From NCBI RefSeq assembly GCF_004210375.1, contig NC_134834.1, positions 162,521,290 through 162,585,289 of the forward strand: a DNA stretch of 64,000 nucleotides, written 5' to 3'. The translations under genes and the position numbers were made by a program. Below, piece by piece: positions 1 through 11,688 of the stretch (positions are counted from its first letter, which is position 1; every line of letters begins with the position of its first letter). The notes under the pieces are model-generated. The model made no database searches. It worked only from the letters and a program-made list of their open reading frames with translations, and had not been told where the DNA came from. This stretch comes from Tachypleus tridentatus. Taxonomy: Eukaryota > Arthropoda > Merostomata > Xiphosura > Limulidae.

Positions 1-104
1 TGTTACTTTTAAATTAACCAGCAAATCAAGAGAAACGTGTTCTTTGATAGATTGTTCAGGCAGAGTATTCATGATGAAACTCTATAGAATGGACGGCAAC
101 TGTC

Positions 105-1275
105 TGTTGTGGAGACACAAGTGTAGAGGACGACGTTTCAAAAGTCTTCCGCCTTTCGTCTTCAAGTCAGTGTTTGTGTAAGGTGTTGTTGGTCTTTAAA
201 GTGTCCTGGTGGACTGTGGAGAGCGTGTATCCTTGGTTGGATTATCACTGTTTCTGATTGGAAAAGAGATTTCCTGTAGATCCAACTAATGGTAGCCAAA
301 CGTTGCTCACCTCTAATCCAGAATCTCTGTTTAGTGAAGGTTTAATAGTGTTATTATAAAACGATTATTTGGTTTTTCTTGTTTTCCAGAATTTGTCTGT
401 GTCGATGATTCTAGTTTTTTCCCAGTTTATTCTGTGTCCAGTTGACGAGGCGTACTCTGCAATGGCTGAAATTTGTGTTTTCATGAGTCTTGTACTAGCT
501 TTATGTTATTTTATTCTTGTCACGAGTTTTCTTCCCATTGCTCCAATGTATTTTTGTTTCAGGAACACGGAATGTCATAGATGGCGTTTTTGAGATCCTC
601 TTTGGTAGGTCGCTATTTGTTTGTTTTTTACCAGAATGGACCATAAGGTATTGTAGGATATCCAACGGACTTCTATGTTGAATTTCTTGGCTATGCATTT
701 GTGTTTTTTTTACTGAAATTTTACAGGTATGGAAAGTAAATGGTGGTAGTGGTAGTGACTTTCTGATCTTTTCTTTGTGTCGTGGTCTTCTTCAAGGAGT
801 TTTTGATAAAAGAGGAGGTGTAACCATTCTGTTTGAAAGTTTCTACGATCTTTTGCGTTCTACTTCGATGGATGTCTTATCGCAAATGTTTTCTGCGCTC
901 TTCTTAAGGCATTGGATTATACCACGTTTTGTCGAGGTTGGATGACAGGAATGGAAGTGTAGGCATCTGTTCATGTAGATGGGTTTTCTGTATACATTTG
1001 TGGTGATTTGACTTGCTTGTTTGCTGATGAGTATGTCCAGAAACGGTAGGCTGTTTTGTTCCTCTATTTCCTTAAAGAAGTGGATTTTTTTGTCTATGGA
1101 ATTGAGATATTCTAAGAAGGCTGGTAAGTTTTCATGATCGTGGGGCCAAAAAACGAAGATGTCGTTGACATAGCGTCTGTAGAAATCTGTCCTATGAAAT
1201 CTGTCGAGTTTTGAGTGTGATGTTCAGTGTTTCCTCGTAGTAGAGATAAGATAGGTACTAGGAAGGTAGCTAGTT
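105..1275 (-). pseudogene. Penelope-like retroelement, 3' part, inverted broken copy
   Basis: This is the reverse complement of the 3' half of the element at 1276-3865. Reading the minus strand gives a reverse transcriptase fragment with RYVND (the usual Penelope catalytic box is YxDD, so the second residue of interest is N here), the connecting region, and a decayed GIY-YIG endonuclease region near 370-600. About 0.4 kb of the reverse transcriptase present in the other copy is missing near 1180. The plus-strand reading frame at 369-593 is the antisense of the endonuclease part and is not a gene. The copy is dead. Its head-to-head placement with the next element makes a broken palindrome. Confidence 0.8.
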
Positions 1276-3865
1276 GATGGCAAGGCAAGGCAAGTCCTCG
1301 ACAATACCAACAAACATCTCCTAAGACTGCATATAGAAGAACATATACAGAAGAAGCATCATCTAAGCAACACAACTGGAATACAATATACTGAGATTCA
1401 ACAACTATTCTCCAGAAACATTAAAGCACCAAATATCCTAAATCTCTACATCAAACGCTACACATCCAACCTAGAAAACATCAAGAAACAAGTTAAAAAT
1501 TCAACAGACTGATCAAGACGAATAATCCTACGTCTGTAAACATAGTTCACAATTACAGTTCAAGAGTACTAAGTGTTACAGAAAATAAGATCTTTAACCT
1601 AGGTCTAAACTTCGCCATCCAACCTGGCACAGTTTTAATTATTGACATGGCTACAACCTTATATTCTGCTGCACGTAGCCTTCTGAACCCTATGGCTGTA
1701 CGATTCCGACATCAAACTTACACCATCCTCAGGAATGCCAAAAAAACCCAAATCCAAACATCACTAAACACGAATGCAGCGCTCTGAACTATCTACCAGC
1801 AAACAAAGGAAACGGTGTAGTCATCCTAGACGTCAGGCCTGGCATGGCCAGGTGAGTTAAGGCATTCCACTCGTAATCTGAGGGCCACGGGTTCGAATCC
1901 CTGTCGCACTAAACATGCTCGGGTTTTCAACCGTGGGTGCGTTATAATGTGACGGTTAATCCCACTATTTGTTGGTAAAAGAGGAGCTCAAGAATTAGCG
2001 GTGGGTAGTGATGACTAGCTGCTTTCCCTCTAGTCTTACACTGCTAAATTAGGGATAGCTAGCGCAGATAGCTCTTGTGTAGCTTTGTGCAAAATTCAAA
2101 AACAAACAAACAACCTAGACGTCAACGTTATGACACGAAAATCAAACATTTACTAGACAAACACCAATGTAAAAAGATCACCAATGATCCTACAGAAAAG
2201 ACAGAGAGACTCATCAATAGAGTACTGAACACGCTAAAGAAACAAGGCTTTTAATCAACGAAAAACTAGCAAAAGACTTAAGATCCAACAAAAAATTCCC
2301 CTCCTTAGTTCAACAGACTACCTAAGGTACAAAACCTAAAATACCTTTAAGGCCTAATGTCAGTGCTAAAAACTAGTAGCTATCTTATCTCCACTACAAA
2401 GAAACACTGAACATCACACTCAAAACTCGACAGATTTCATAGGACAACTCAGAAAGCTACACATCAAATCCCAGGATACTATGGTCAGTTTTGACGTCAC
2501 ACACCCATTTATCAATGTTCCAACCTCAGAAACCCTTCACATCACCAGACAACGACTGCTGGATGACAACTCTTTACCACACAGAACGGATATGAAATTA
2601 TACGTCATAATGAAACTAATAACCATCTGCTTACAATCAACCTATTTCAAATACAACGAGGAATTCTACGAGCAGACAAATGATCTAGCCATGAGATCAC
2701 CACTCTCTCCAATTCTAGCAGACATTTTCATGGAAGACTGAAAAAGAGCCCTTTTATCTACACCTAAAAAAAAAAAAAAGTTTTACAAACGTTATGTCGA
2801 CGACACCTTCGTTATTTGGCTCCACAGTCATGAAAATGTACAAGCCTTCTTGTAACATCTCTATTCCATAAACAAAAGAATCCACTTCACCATGGAAATA
2901 GAGGAACAAAACAGACTGCTGTTTCTGGACATGCTCATCAGCAAACAAGCAAGTCAAATCACCACAAATGTATACGTAAACCCTACCCACATGAACAGAT
3001 ACCTACACTTCCATTCCTATCATCCAACCTCGATAAAACATGGTATAATTTAATGCCTAAACAAGAGAGCAGAAAACATTTGCAATAAGACATCCATCGA
3101 AGTAGAACGCCAAAAGATCGTAGAGACTTTTAAACAGAATTGTTACACCTCCTCTTTTATCAAAAACTCCTTGAAGAAGACCACGATACAAAGAAAAGAT
3201 CAGAAAGTCACTACCATTATCACCATTTACTTTCCATACCTGTAAAATTTCAGTGAAAAACACAAATGCATAGCCAAGAAATTCAACATAGAAGTCCGGT
3301 GAAAATCCTACAATACCTTAAGGTCCATTCTGGTAAAAAACAAACAAACAGCGACCTACCAAAGAGAATCTCAAAAACGCCATCTATGAAATTCCATGTT
3401 CCTTAAACAAAAAATACATTGAAGCAATGGGAAGAAAACCCGTGACAAGAATAAAATAACATAAAGCGAGTACAAGACTCATGAAAACACAAATTTCAGC
3501 CATTGCAGAGTACGCCTCGTCAACTGGACACAGAATAAACTGGGAAAAAACTAGAATCATCGACACAGACAAATTCTGGAAAACAAGAAAAACCAAATAA
3601 TCGTTTTATAATAACACTATTAAACCTTCTCTAAACAGAGATTCTGGATTAGAGGTGAGCAACGTTTGGCTACCATTGGTTGAATCTACAGGAAATCTCT
3701 CCTCCAATTAGAAACAGTGATAATCCAACTAAGGATACACGCTCTCTACAATCCACCAGGACACTTCAAAAGACCAACAACACCTTACACAAACACTGAC
3801 TTGAAGACGAAAGGCGGAAGACTTTTGAAACGTTGTCCTCTACATTTGTGTTTATACAACAAGTA
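1276..3865 (+). pseudogene. Penelope-like retroelement, near full-length, inactivated
   Basis: Family knowledge: Penelope-like elements code for one protein with a reverse transcriptase and a C-terminal GIY-YIG endonuclease. Seen here: an N-terminal region (about 1291-1510) that ends in a TGA; a central motif reading NKGNGVVILD just before the SINE insertion at 1836; an RT core with MVSFDV (from 2481), AMRSPLSPILADIFME (about 2690-2738) and the catalytic YVDD (2793-2804); then a GIY-YIG region around 3380-3450 reading AIYEIPC and KKYIEAMGR, so the defining G residues of both motifs are changed. In-frame stops lie at 2739 and 2853, with more after 3040. The 3' end carries a GAAACGTTG motif near 3827. 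Without the SINE the coding frame is mostly continuous from 2481 to 3240, so decay is moderate. Confidence 0.85.
1836..2113 (+). mobile_element. SINE A inside the Penelope-like element
   Basis: Full-length copy of the dominant SINE. It has a tRNA-like head with a B box (GGTTCGAATCC), a conserved body, and an A-rich tail of CAAACAAACAA type. An exact 11-bp target duplication CCTAGACGTCA flanks it (1825-1835 and 2114-2124). The insertion splits the NKGNGVVILD region of the host element, so it is younger than that element. Confidence 0.95.
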
Positions 3866-3869
3866 AGTT

Positions 3870-5615
3870 GTTTATCTACCATGACTAAAAGTACTAGCGT
3901 ATAAAACGTAAAACTACTTACAGTTTGAAGAGGCTTCATAAAATGATATAGAGAAGTGATAATTTTTCTCAGGGACAGGTGAATTTTAAAAATTGTTGTG
4001 AGAAAATAACCACCTTTCTAAGTATAAAATTTAAGCTAGCCATCTATGATTTAGTAGTGATAGACTATAGGGAATGTAACTAGTCAATACTGCCCTCCTC
4101 CAACTCTTGAGCTACTCTTTTACAAACAAATAATGGGATTGAACGTCACATCATAACGCCCCCCAGAGTTGGAAAGGTTAGTATTTTTGGTGTGACGGAG
4201 ATGTGTTTTGTACTGATAGAATTTTTGACAGAATTGTCGTAAAGCACAATGAATTATTTGAATGAAAAGAAATTTCCAGCTGAACATTGGACTTCAAAAA
4301 ATAATTTTCCAGACTCAAAACTTAGAATACCATTTCACAACAATTTTCTGCAGTGAAACTGCAAAAACAGAGAAAAAGTAGAGCTGAATAACGTATATAT
4401 TTAGTCCTTTTGAAAAATACATCTATGCTTTCATTTTTTTTTTAATCCAGTACCTTAAGTAATCAGCTGGTAGAAAAACAGTGCAAAACAGATTATTTAA
4501 GCAAACCTTGCGAAAGAAAAAGTCGTGAATAACATAAAGTTTTAAGAGAAATTGGCTGAAAATAAAGATATTAAAACCCACAGCAGCTTTCCTATCAGAT
4601 GTTTAAAAGAAACAATCACAAAAACAAAACAAAACGGAATAATAATTCTTTGAAGTTAAGCGAACAAAATCAATTATTTTCATTTTTTTGCTTTTGCCTT
4701 TTCTTTCATTCAAGCTGCAGTAATACGAACCTGGATCACTACATATATATATCACTTAAATATTTGATGAGATGGAGCAATGCAAATGAAAGATAATATA
4801 AATAAACTTTGATCACGTCTAACACGAGACCTTTCCAAGAAATAGAAAGAAAAATATCAGTGACACAAAAAGTTTTCATTTAAATATGAAAGAACACTTA
4901 AGAGGATCTTCAGTTAAATCAATATCATGTCATTTCTTCTTTTTTAATCTTGACTGTTTCTTATTACCGATCTGAAAATTTCGCTGATGAAACATGACGT
5001 GACTCGAATTCACAACTTATTAGCTGTCATTCTGTGGACTTTGTACTTGATGAAAGTTGATATCTATTTAGCTAAAACATCATCAAAACTTGTTTAATTT
5101 CAATACCTGACGAACATATCTGAAGACAGGCAATTTCTATAATATTATTCTTGTAGTCATCTTTATTATGCGATTTTCGGGAAACCCTCGAAGAGCAGTT
5201 TCACTTAAGAAATGTACTGAGCGAGGATCGCTTTTGTGGGAAAGAAAGTACAACCCACTCTCTGAAGAGGTAAAAGTGAAAGTGACACTAGAAGTCTTTT
5301 ATTTTATAGTTTCTGTTTTGAACTCTTTTCAAAACCTTCTCGCATAAACAATTTCAGGCGTTTTCAACTTCGAGCGGTTTATCGTTAAGTTTAATTAAAC
5401 CTGAATAACTTTAAAGTTGAACAGTGACAACTTTTTTGTAAACCTCATAGACTAATGTTTTTCTTATTGTATATACCCGTTCACGTGGCACTTGAAAACA
5501 GTATATGTATATCATTAATAAAACTCCACCCGTGACGCCCCTGGTGTGCTAAATTATATCAAGCTAGTTTCTAGTTTTTCAACAATTGAATATACACGTT
5601 GATGCAAAATTGATT
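3870..5615. other. No gene seen; one SINE A fragment
   Basis: AT-rich sequence with no supported coding region. A minus-strand SINE A fragment lies at about 4083-4202, recognisable from the block around ATAATGGGATTGAACGTCAC. It lacks both ends. Confidence 0.6.
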
Positions 5616-5620
5616 ACATA

Positions 5621-5882
5621 GTTGGTACTATACAGTTTGTACGGTTGGTATTATACAGTTTGTACGGTTGGTACTATACAGTTTGTACGGTTGGTACTAT
5701 ACAGTTTGTACGGTTGGTATTATACAGTTTGTACGGTTGGTATTAAACAGTTTGTACGGTTGGTACTATACAGTTTGTACGGTTGGTATTATACAGTTTG
5801 TACGGTTGGTATTATACAGTTTGTACGGTTGGTACTATACAGTTTGTACGGTTGGTATTATACAGTTTGTACGGTTGGTATT
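5621..5882. repeat. Tandem repeat, 23-bp unit, about 11 copies
   Basis: The unit is GTTGGTAYTATACAGTTTG plus TACG. The copies differ mainly at one C/T position and at one T/A position near 5755. Because 23 is not a multiple of 3 and no copy contains a stop, all three frames stay open, which gives spurious reading frames at 5622-5897 and 5668-5988. Confidence 0.97.
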
Positions 5883-6247
5883 CTATGTTACTACTAAAAA
5901 CTATTTCAAAGAAAACTGCAACCAATTTAATTGTTGTTTGTTTCAAAGTAAAACGTTAAAAATTAAGCTATATTTTAAATTAAACTAACATATAGTCATT
6001 TTTGTATCATTCTTCATACGTCTAAAAACATCAACTTTATCAAGACCTTATTTCAGTTCTGTACATGTTAAACACGTTCAAGGACCCGTGTATAGACATT
6101 TCACCCATATCTGCGAATGAACTATATAAATATCACCTGTAACAAAGTACCAGTAATCTTTAGGTTCAACTTTACAGGTGTACCTCTTTTATAGGTCTTT
6201 AAATTTTAATGTCTAATGAGGCCTAAACCATTCATTTATCTGCATTA

Positions 6248-6325
6248 ATCCCCCTGAGTGGCTCAGCGTAAAGTCGGTAGACTTATAACGCTAAAGCTCG
6301 GATTTTCACACCCGAGGTAAGAAGA
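6248..6325 (+). mobile_element. SINE B (short tRNA-like SINE), degraded
   Basis: Matches the head of a second, shorter tRNA-like SINE family that recurs in this window (TGGCTCAGCG, then ACTTATAACGCTAAA). The B box is degraded to GGATTTTCACACC and the tail is not clear. Confidence 0.6.
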
Positions 6326-6529
6326 GTATAATATTCCAATGTGCAGCCATAAGCTTTACAACAGACAAACAATTAAAAAGTTTCCCATCCAAATATTGCT
6401 ATTAAATCGTAGTTTGTACTTATAAAAATTAATATACAGGTAAGTGCATAGGCGACAAGATATAAAAATTAAAGAATATGTTAAACACTCGCCAAATTTG
6501 TTTGTTTTTTATTTTTATTTGAAGAAAAC

Positions 6530-7125
6530 GACGTTTTGAGCTAACGCTTTTTTCGTCATATCGTATGTGACAACAAGAGGCGCATGCGCAGAATTTGAAA
6601 ATTTCGTGCGTAGCATTTTGAACGTTGAGTGTGAATTTTTTTTCCGAAATTACATCTCACCCATAACTATTACAAGCCAAGAAAACAAAAAAAAAAGATT
6701 AAAATTGAAACAAAATATGGAAAAAAAAACGAGAATCTATGAGCAAAGGAAAAGTGATAATTTAAACCAGATGGTTGAAGGGTCCCCAGATTGTAGGTTA
6801 ATCTTCCTTTCAGTCGTTCTCTTTTGTGAATATCTATTGGATCACTAATAAGTTCAGAACTGAAACGTCATTTATTGCCTAATTTGGAAAAAAAAAAAAA
6901 AAGAGCACTAATTTATCTTTGAAGAAACAGGCTCCCGGCCCGCTGATCGAGCATGAGAACAGCTAAAACTTTTCGCTATCAACAACCAAACAGTTGTTGA
7001 CGTTTCGATTCTTGGATTTATTAGTGCTCAAACAGACATTCACAAAAAAAAAAAAAAACGACTGGAAAAAAGGTTAATCTACAATCTAAGGACCCTACAA
7101 CCATCTGGTTTAAATTATCACTGAC
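6530..7125. repeat. Fold-back element with long imperfect inverted repeats
   Basis: The segment 6755-6880 reappears as its reverse complement at about 6990-7125. Shared blocks include GATAATTTAAACCAGATGGT, a CAGTCGTT block, CACTAATAA and GAAACGTC. The loop is about 110 bp. Just upstream, 6535-6570 carries another GTTTTGAGC/GCTAACGC motif of the kind seen at retroelement ends. No transposase is present; the element class is not known. Confidence 0.7.
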
Positions 7126-7713
7126 ATGTGTGTCAACTGACCACGTATAAACAGCACCATACATGTACCAGGAACAAAACACGATTTTCATTTATCAGAC
7201 AGGCTTTTAGATGTACCACATGTTTCGTTAACACGTGTAAATGTCTGAAGTATCATTTTTTTTAAGGTTACTGTACACCAAGGTTTCTTTCAGGTTTTTT
7301 TATGTCTGTAAAAAATAATTGGAGGAGACTGAAAAGACATTTAGCGTTAGGGTCCTCAGTAAGCATTATTCAACTGTTTAATGTAATATCTTTGATCGTC
7401 TTGATGGTATGTTATCACAAGGGAAATACGATCGGTGTGTTCTTTTTGTCAGGGTTGAGTGTTTGCTCCTGGTTATATGAACCAGCTTTGGTAGCTGCAC
7501 CGTAGATGAGAGAATGAAGGTAACTTCTAAAGAAGTGTGTAAACTAAAAACATGGAGGAAAATAGTTTCCAAACCTGATTGTGACATGCATGTAATCCAT
7601 AGTGTTTCGTCAATGGATCATGATGTATTGTTACTTTAGGAAATACCACAAACAACACTCCTCTTTCTCGACATTAATATACACATACAAGACACCATCT
7701 GACCACAGGTACG

Positions 7714-7873
7714 CAGTGGCATACTTATGTAGGGGCTAGAGAGGGATCAGCTCTAGGGCTCATGGTCTTAATGGGTCCCATTGATAATTTTATTTTATAT
7801 AAAATTACATGGGATGTAGGACCCACAAAAAATTATTAGCCCCTGGGCTCACACAACCTTAAATCCGCCACTG
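7714..7873. mobile_element. Small hAT-like MITE, 160 bp
   Basis: It begins CAGTGGC and ends GCCACTG, with imperfect inverted repeats that continue inward (AGGGGCT against AGCCCCTGGGCT, and ATGGGTCCCAT against GTAGGACCCAC). CAGTGGC-type termini are typical of hAT elements. The flanking 8-mers (CAGGTACG and CTAGTATA) match at only four positions, so no clean 8-bp target duplication is visible. Confidence 0.55.
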
Positions 7874-7879
7874 CTAGTA

Positions 7880-8345
7880 TACATTATAAACACAGTCATA
7901 CAAGAGCTTACATTTCGAATCTTCCGATCTGTACAAAAACAAAAAGTCAATACCTTACTCTCAATGTCTTTTAAAACGCAAACTACGTAGTAACGATAGC
8001 GATTAGAAGTTAAAATAATAAAAAAAAAAACACTAAAATTTTCCTTCTAAAAGACTGATAACACTGAAACTTTGATTTGACCGAAATGAAAAAAATAGCA
8101 GAAAAATTTCAAACTGAATAAAATTTATCGTTAGTTCATGCAAGCAACAACAAATTAAAGAATTTCATTGGACGTCGGATGGAGCTTCTGGTAATGGAAA
8201 GAGAGGTTCGTTTCCATCTATCTAGAGATATATCTGTTCCTGACTGAGAGAATATGGCATTTTATATACTTATTTATAATAAAATAGTAACGTCTTCCAT
8301 CTCAGACCACAAGGACTTCCTACTTCATTGGTTGCTTCAAATGAA
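7880..8345. other. No gene or repeat recognised
   Basis: AT-rich intergenic-type sequence with no convincing exon, splice-site pair or repeat. Confidence 0.5.
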
Positions 8346-8349
8346 GTTG

Positions 8350-8597
8350 GTCCCGCATGGCCAGGTCGTTAGGGAGTCGAATCTCCGTCACATCAAACAC
8401 GTTCGCCCTTTCAGCCATGGAGGCGTTATAATGGATCAGTCAATCCCACTATTCGTTGGTAAAAGAGTAGCCCAAGCATTGGCGGTGGGTGGTTGTGACT
8501 AGCTGCCTTCCCTCAAGTCTTACAGTGCTAAATTAGGGACGGCTAACGCAGATAACTCTTGTATAGCTTTGCGCGAAATTCAAAAGAAAACAAACCA
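8350..8597 (+). mobile_element. SINE A, internally deleted head
   Basis: The body and tail are typical. The tRNA-like head lacks the anticodon arm: the sequence jumps from CCAGGTCGTTAGG to GAGTCGAATCTCCGTCACA. No clear target duplication was found. Confidence 0.9.
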
Positions 8598-8736
8598 TCT
8601 TTTAATTTTCGAAGTTATCACTGTAAAACAAATATAATATTTTGTGAAATGCATCATTAATCACGCTGTAGCCTGGAAACAATTCATATTTGCTCGTTTG
8701 ATACCAAATAAATCTTATTTATTGTTTTTTACTCAT

Positions 8737-8865
8737 AGCCCTTCAGTGGCTCAGCGGTATGTCTGCAGACTTACAACGCTAAAAATCGCGTTTCGATACC
8801 AGTGGTGGACATAGCCTAGATAGCCCATTATGTAGCTTTGTGCTTAATTTAAAACAACAACTTTT
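8737..8865 (+). mobile_element. SINE B
   Basis: Good copy of the second SINE family: CAGTGGCTCAGCGGTATGTC, then CTTACAACGCTAAAAATC, a T-arm-like GTTTCGATACC, and an end reading GTAGCTTTGTGCTTAATT. About 125 bp. Confidence 0.85.
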
Positions 8866-9490
8866 ATTTGTAAAATTCATGTTTTTGCTTGTATTAGAAA
8901 GAATAAAAAGAATAAGCAAAAATTGTGGTATTCTTACTGCAAAATTATAAAATGAACTATCTCCACCTCGAGAAACTAAATTCCGGATTATTGCGTTACA
9001 AATCCACAAACTAACATCAGACTCACTGGAGAACAATAAGGAAATAAATACCTTTTTCTTCCTCAGAATCCATGTCGTGTATTTTCTTTATCATTTTCAG
9101 ATACATGTTTCTCAAAAAAGTCTAATGATAAAATATGTTGTCTAATCGTATTTTAGAATTGTTACAAAATACATCGCTTATTTTCTTCTTTTACAATTGT
9201 TTTAATGAACAAAAGATGTACAAACTTTTTAACATTGCTTCTCCGAGTCAGACCTTCGTGTATAACATCACTTCGGAATGAGTTAAAAGTCAGTTTTTAG
9301 TGTTTTCAAGTTGGATTAATTTCAATCCAACGTTTTACGAAAATGTTCGCAGATTTAATGACGCTATCGCAAATTTTTTATTAAACTTAGAAAATGCACG
9401 TGTGGCGTTGTGTTATTAACTTACCCTTTTGGCTAAGATCGAGCATAATATGTTGTGTTCTTGGTTATTTGTTTCTGTTGTTTGTTTTCA

Positions 9491-9638
9491 GAGCAGATAT
9501 GAAGGCCTTGACCTTGGCATCAGTGGGACAATTGTCATCACCATGGTTTCAGTGCAGCTCACTCACAGTAATGCTGGACAGATCGTAATGGAAGTTCTAG
9601 CTGAAACCCAAACTTCAACCGACAAAAGTGCCATCTAG
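9491..9638 (+). CDS. Possible 3'-terminal coding exon, unknown protein
   Basis: A strong acceptor (a T/G-rich tract ending TTTTCAG at 9484-9490) is followed by an open frame beginning SRYEGLDLGISGTIVIT and ending ETQTSTDKSAI with TAG at 9636-9638, 48 residues. The protein-like composition and the acceptor suggest a last exon of a gene whose other exons would lie upstream, but I found no partner exon in the first 9.4 kb and recognise no family. An AATAAA lies near 10127. It could be a chance open frame. Confidence 0.25.
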
Positions 9639-9644
9639 CTGTTT

Positions 9645-10205
9645 CAAAAGCTTACTCTCCAATCTTCAATCACTCTTTCACTTTTTTGAATGTCATTGAC
9701 AAACATAACAGTTCAAATATAACTTTTCTCTAAATACATTTCTTTGACAGAGTTTATTACACATCAATAGAATTATTTATTAAGAACTTGTGTGGCTGGT
9801 ATTAGAAGACAATAGTTTTTGTATATTTTACAATATAATCTGTAAAATGCGATCAGTAGTTCTGATAAACAATTATTTTGTCAATCATTTGGAAAAAAAA
9901 AACACAACTGTTACATACAGCTCATTCAAAAATATTACATGACTATATATACATATATACACTTCGTAGACCTTTAACCAAAATTATTAGAGGTTAGTTC
10001 TTTAATTTGAAATTATCTTGGAAATGTTTTGTAACAGTGGCCTTGTTTGATAATCAAGTACATTGATGCAGTATAGTTAACTTCTACATATCTGAATATC
10101 ACATTAGATTCTAGGAATGTTTTGCAATAAATAATCTAACACAGATAGCAAAAAAAAAGAGGTATAAACACAATTATAAAACAATGAAACGTTTTTTTTC
10201 ACTAA
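9645..10205. other. No gene recognised
   Basis: AT-rich sequence with A-runs and TATATATACATATATAC at about 9940-9960. If the exon ending at 9638 is real, this is its 3' untranslated region and flank. Confidence 0.4.
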
Positions 10206-10213
10206 TAAACGTC

Positions 10214-10322
10214 CTTGGGGACGTCTTACACCGCTAAAATCCGGATTTCGATACGTGGTGGGCACAGCACAGATTGCCCATTATGTAGCTTTGTGCTTAA
10301 CTCAAAAAACAAAAACAAAACC
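10214..10322 (+). mobile_element. SINE B, partial head
   Basis: The head is shortened (GTCTTACACCGCTAAAATCC), followed by GATTTCGATACGTGGTGGGC and the usual end GTAGCTTTGTGCTTAACTC with an A-rich tail. Confidence 0.8.
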
Positions 10323-10329
10323 TTTCGCT

Positions 10330-11613
10330 AGCAATCAGTGCTTTTTTCTTGACGATCAAAGGAGAAGACGTGTAAAAGAACATTTTCATATTCAAGACAC
10401 TAAACAAAGTGATTATGTAATAATTATAACGCGCGCGAGTAGAACAAACAGCTGTAGTATTCTAAAATTTGGAATTGTAAACACGAATACCAGATGTAAA
10501 ACCAATGTGACCACTATGTTGGTCACTCAAGTGTATTAGTTTATGTTTATTTTAAAATAACAATCTTACCATTCTTTCAGTTTCATACTTCATTAGAATG
10601 GAATTCATATGCAAGTAATATTTATATTGGCAACAAAGAAACGAATACCATCAGTCTCATGCATTGAGCGTGAGATCCATGCAATAATCGGCCATAATCT
10701 CACGCTCTCACAAGTAACTGTTGAGATCTCACACAAAGACAGAGAAACGTGATTGTTTTCATTTATCAAACGCAGTCAGCCACGTTGGATACGAACATTA
10801 AGATAATCCATGCTTTTTTTTTAATCGCAACACAATGCACCAAACTGACCACACTTTTAAAACTTGGCTGTAGAAACATGCAGCCAGGACCCTCATATTT
10901 CTTCATGCCTTCGGTACGTCCCTGGTGAGACAGCAATAAGTTTTAGAACTTGCAACGCTTGATGGTCTCTGGCACTCAGAATTGCAGATAAAGCTTTCTT
11001 TGACCACTATCTAAAACTTGACATCTCTGATAAAGCAAGAAGGAACTTAAATAGAGATGGGAGTAGTTCTAAGTATAACCTGATGCTTTAATTACAGCAA
11101 ATGGATTGTGACCACTCAGATCATTCTGCCATTGACATATCTCTTTTAGCATATGCGTCAATCCCGTAGGAGGCAGGGTCTAACAACCGTACCACTACGA
11201 GAATATTTGTTTTTGATAAACCAACAAGCATATGGCCGCCACAAGCATCGATATTGAATCATCATTATTATTATTTGGTTCTTTTATAATGAGAAATATG
11301 CAGGAAATCATGTTGTTATGTTTTCATTTATTTTTAAAATTCCTTGTCTCGCCAGAGGACGCGCGATCATAGTAGAATGGTTACCATGACGACTACTTTG
11401 CGCTGAGAATAAAATGCGCAACAGTGTGCTACAAAAACCAGAAAGCGTGAAATATAGAACTTGGTAATTTTGATATTACTTTTATCGAAGAACGAACGTT
11501 GTTGCGAGAGCGTCTTGAGCAATAAGTTTGTAATATAAGCCAAGGAAGCTAAGATACCATAAATAAGATCATACGAACAATTTCAAGACACATGAAGTGT
11601 TGTACCAGTTATC
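10330..11613. other. Upstream region of the four-helix membrane protein gene
   Basis: No exon or repeat was recognised. A run of short inverted motifs with CTCACGCTCTCA lies near 10660-10740. The last 100 bases before the ATG at 11614 are the likely 5' untranslated region. One short upstream ATG at about 11592 opens a frame unrelated to the main one. No TATA box stands out. Confidence 0.4.
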
Positions 11614-11688
11614 ATGGGAATATTAAAGTCGTGTTGCTGCTGCAAGTCCTTAAAGACTGGTAGTGTTGCTTGTGGTATCTATACCACG
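11614..11688 (+). CDS. Exon 1 of the four-transmembrane protein gene
   Basis: 25 codons from ATG; donor GTAAGT at 11689. Encodes the CCCC cysteine cluster (residues 7-10) and the start of helix 1. Phase 0. This ATG was chosen because it sits in a fair context (ATCATGG) and the cysteine-rich start fits the family pattern. Confidence 0.8.

Noticed and set aside
369-593. Hydrophobic plus-strand frame resembling a membrane protein (also minus strand at 3384-3596)
   Set aside because: It is the antisense of the Penelope endonuclease region, present in both inverted copies.
5622-5988. Long open frames with a repeated YSLYGWYYTVCTVG pattern
   Set aside because: They are translations of the 23-bp tandem repeat, which has no stop in any frame; no splice or start evidence.
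7302-7505. A 67-residue hydrophobic frame as a membrane-protein exon
   Set aside because: No donor or partner exon fits, and no family pattern is visible.
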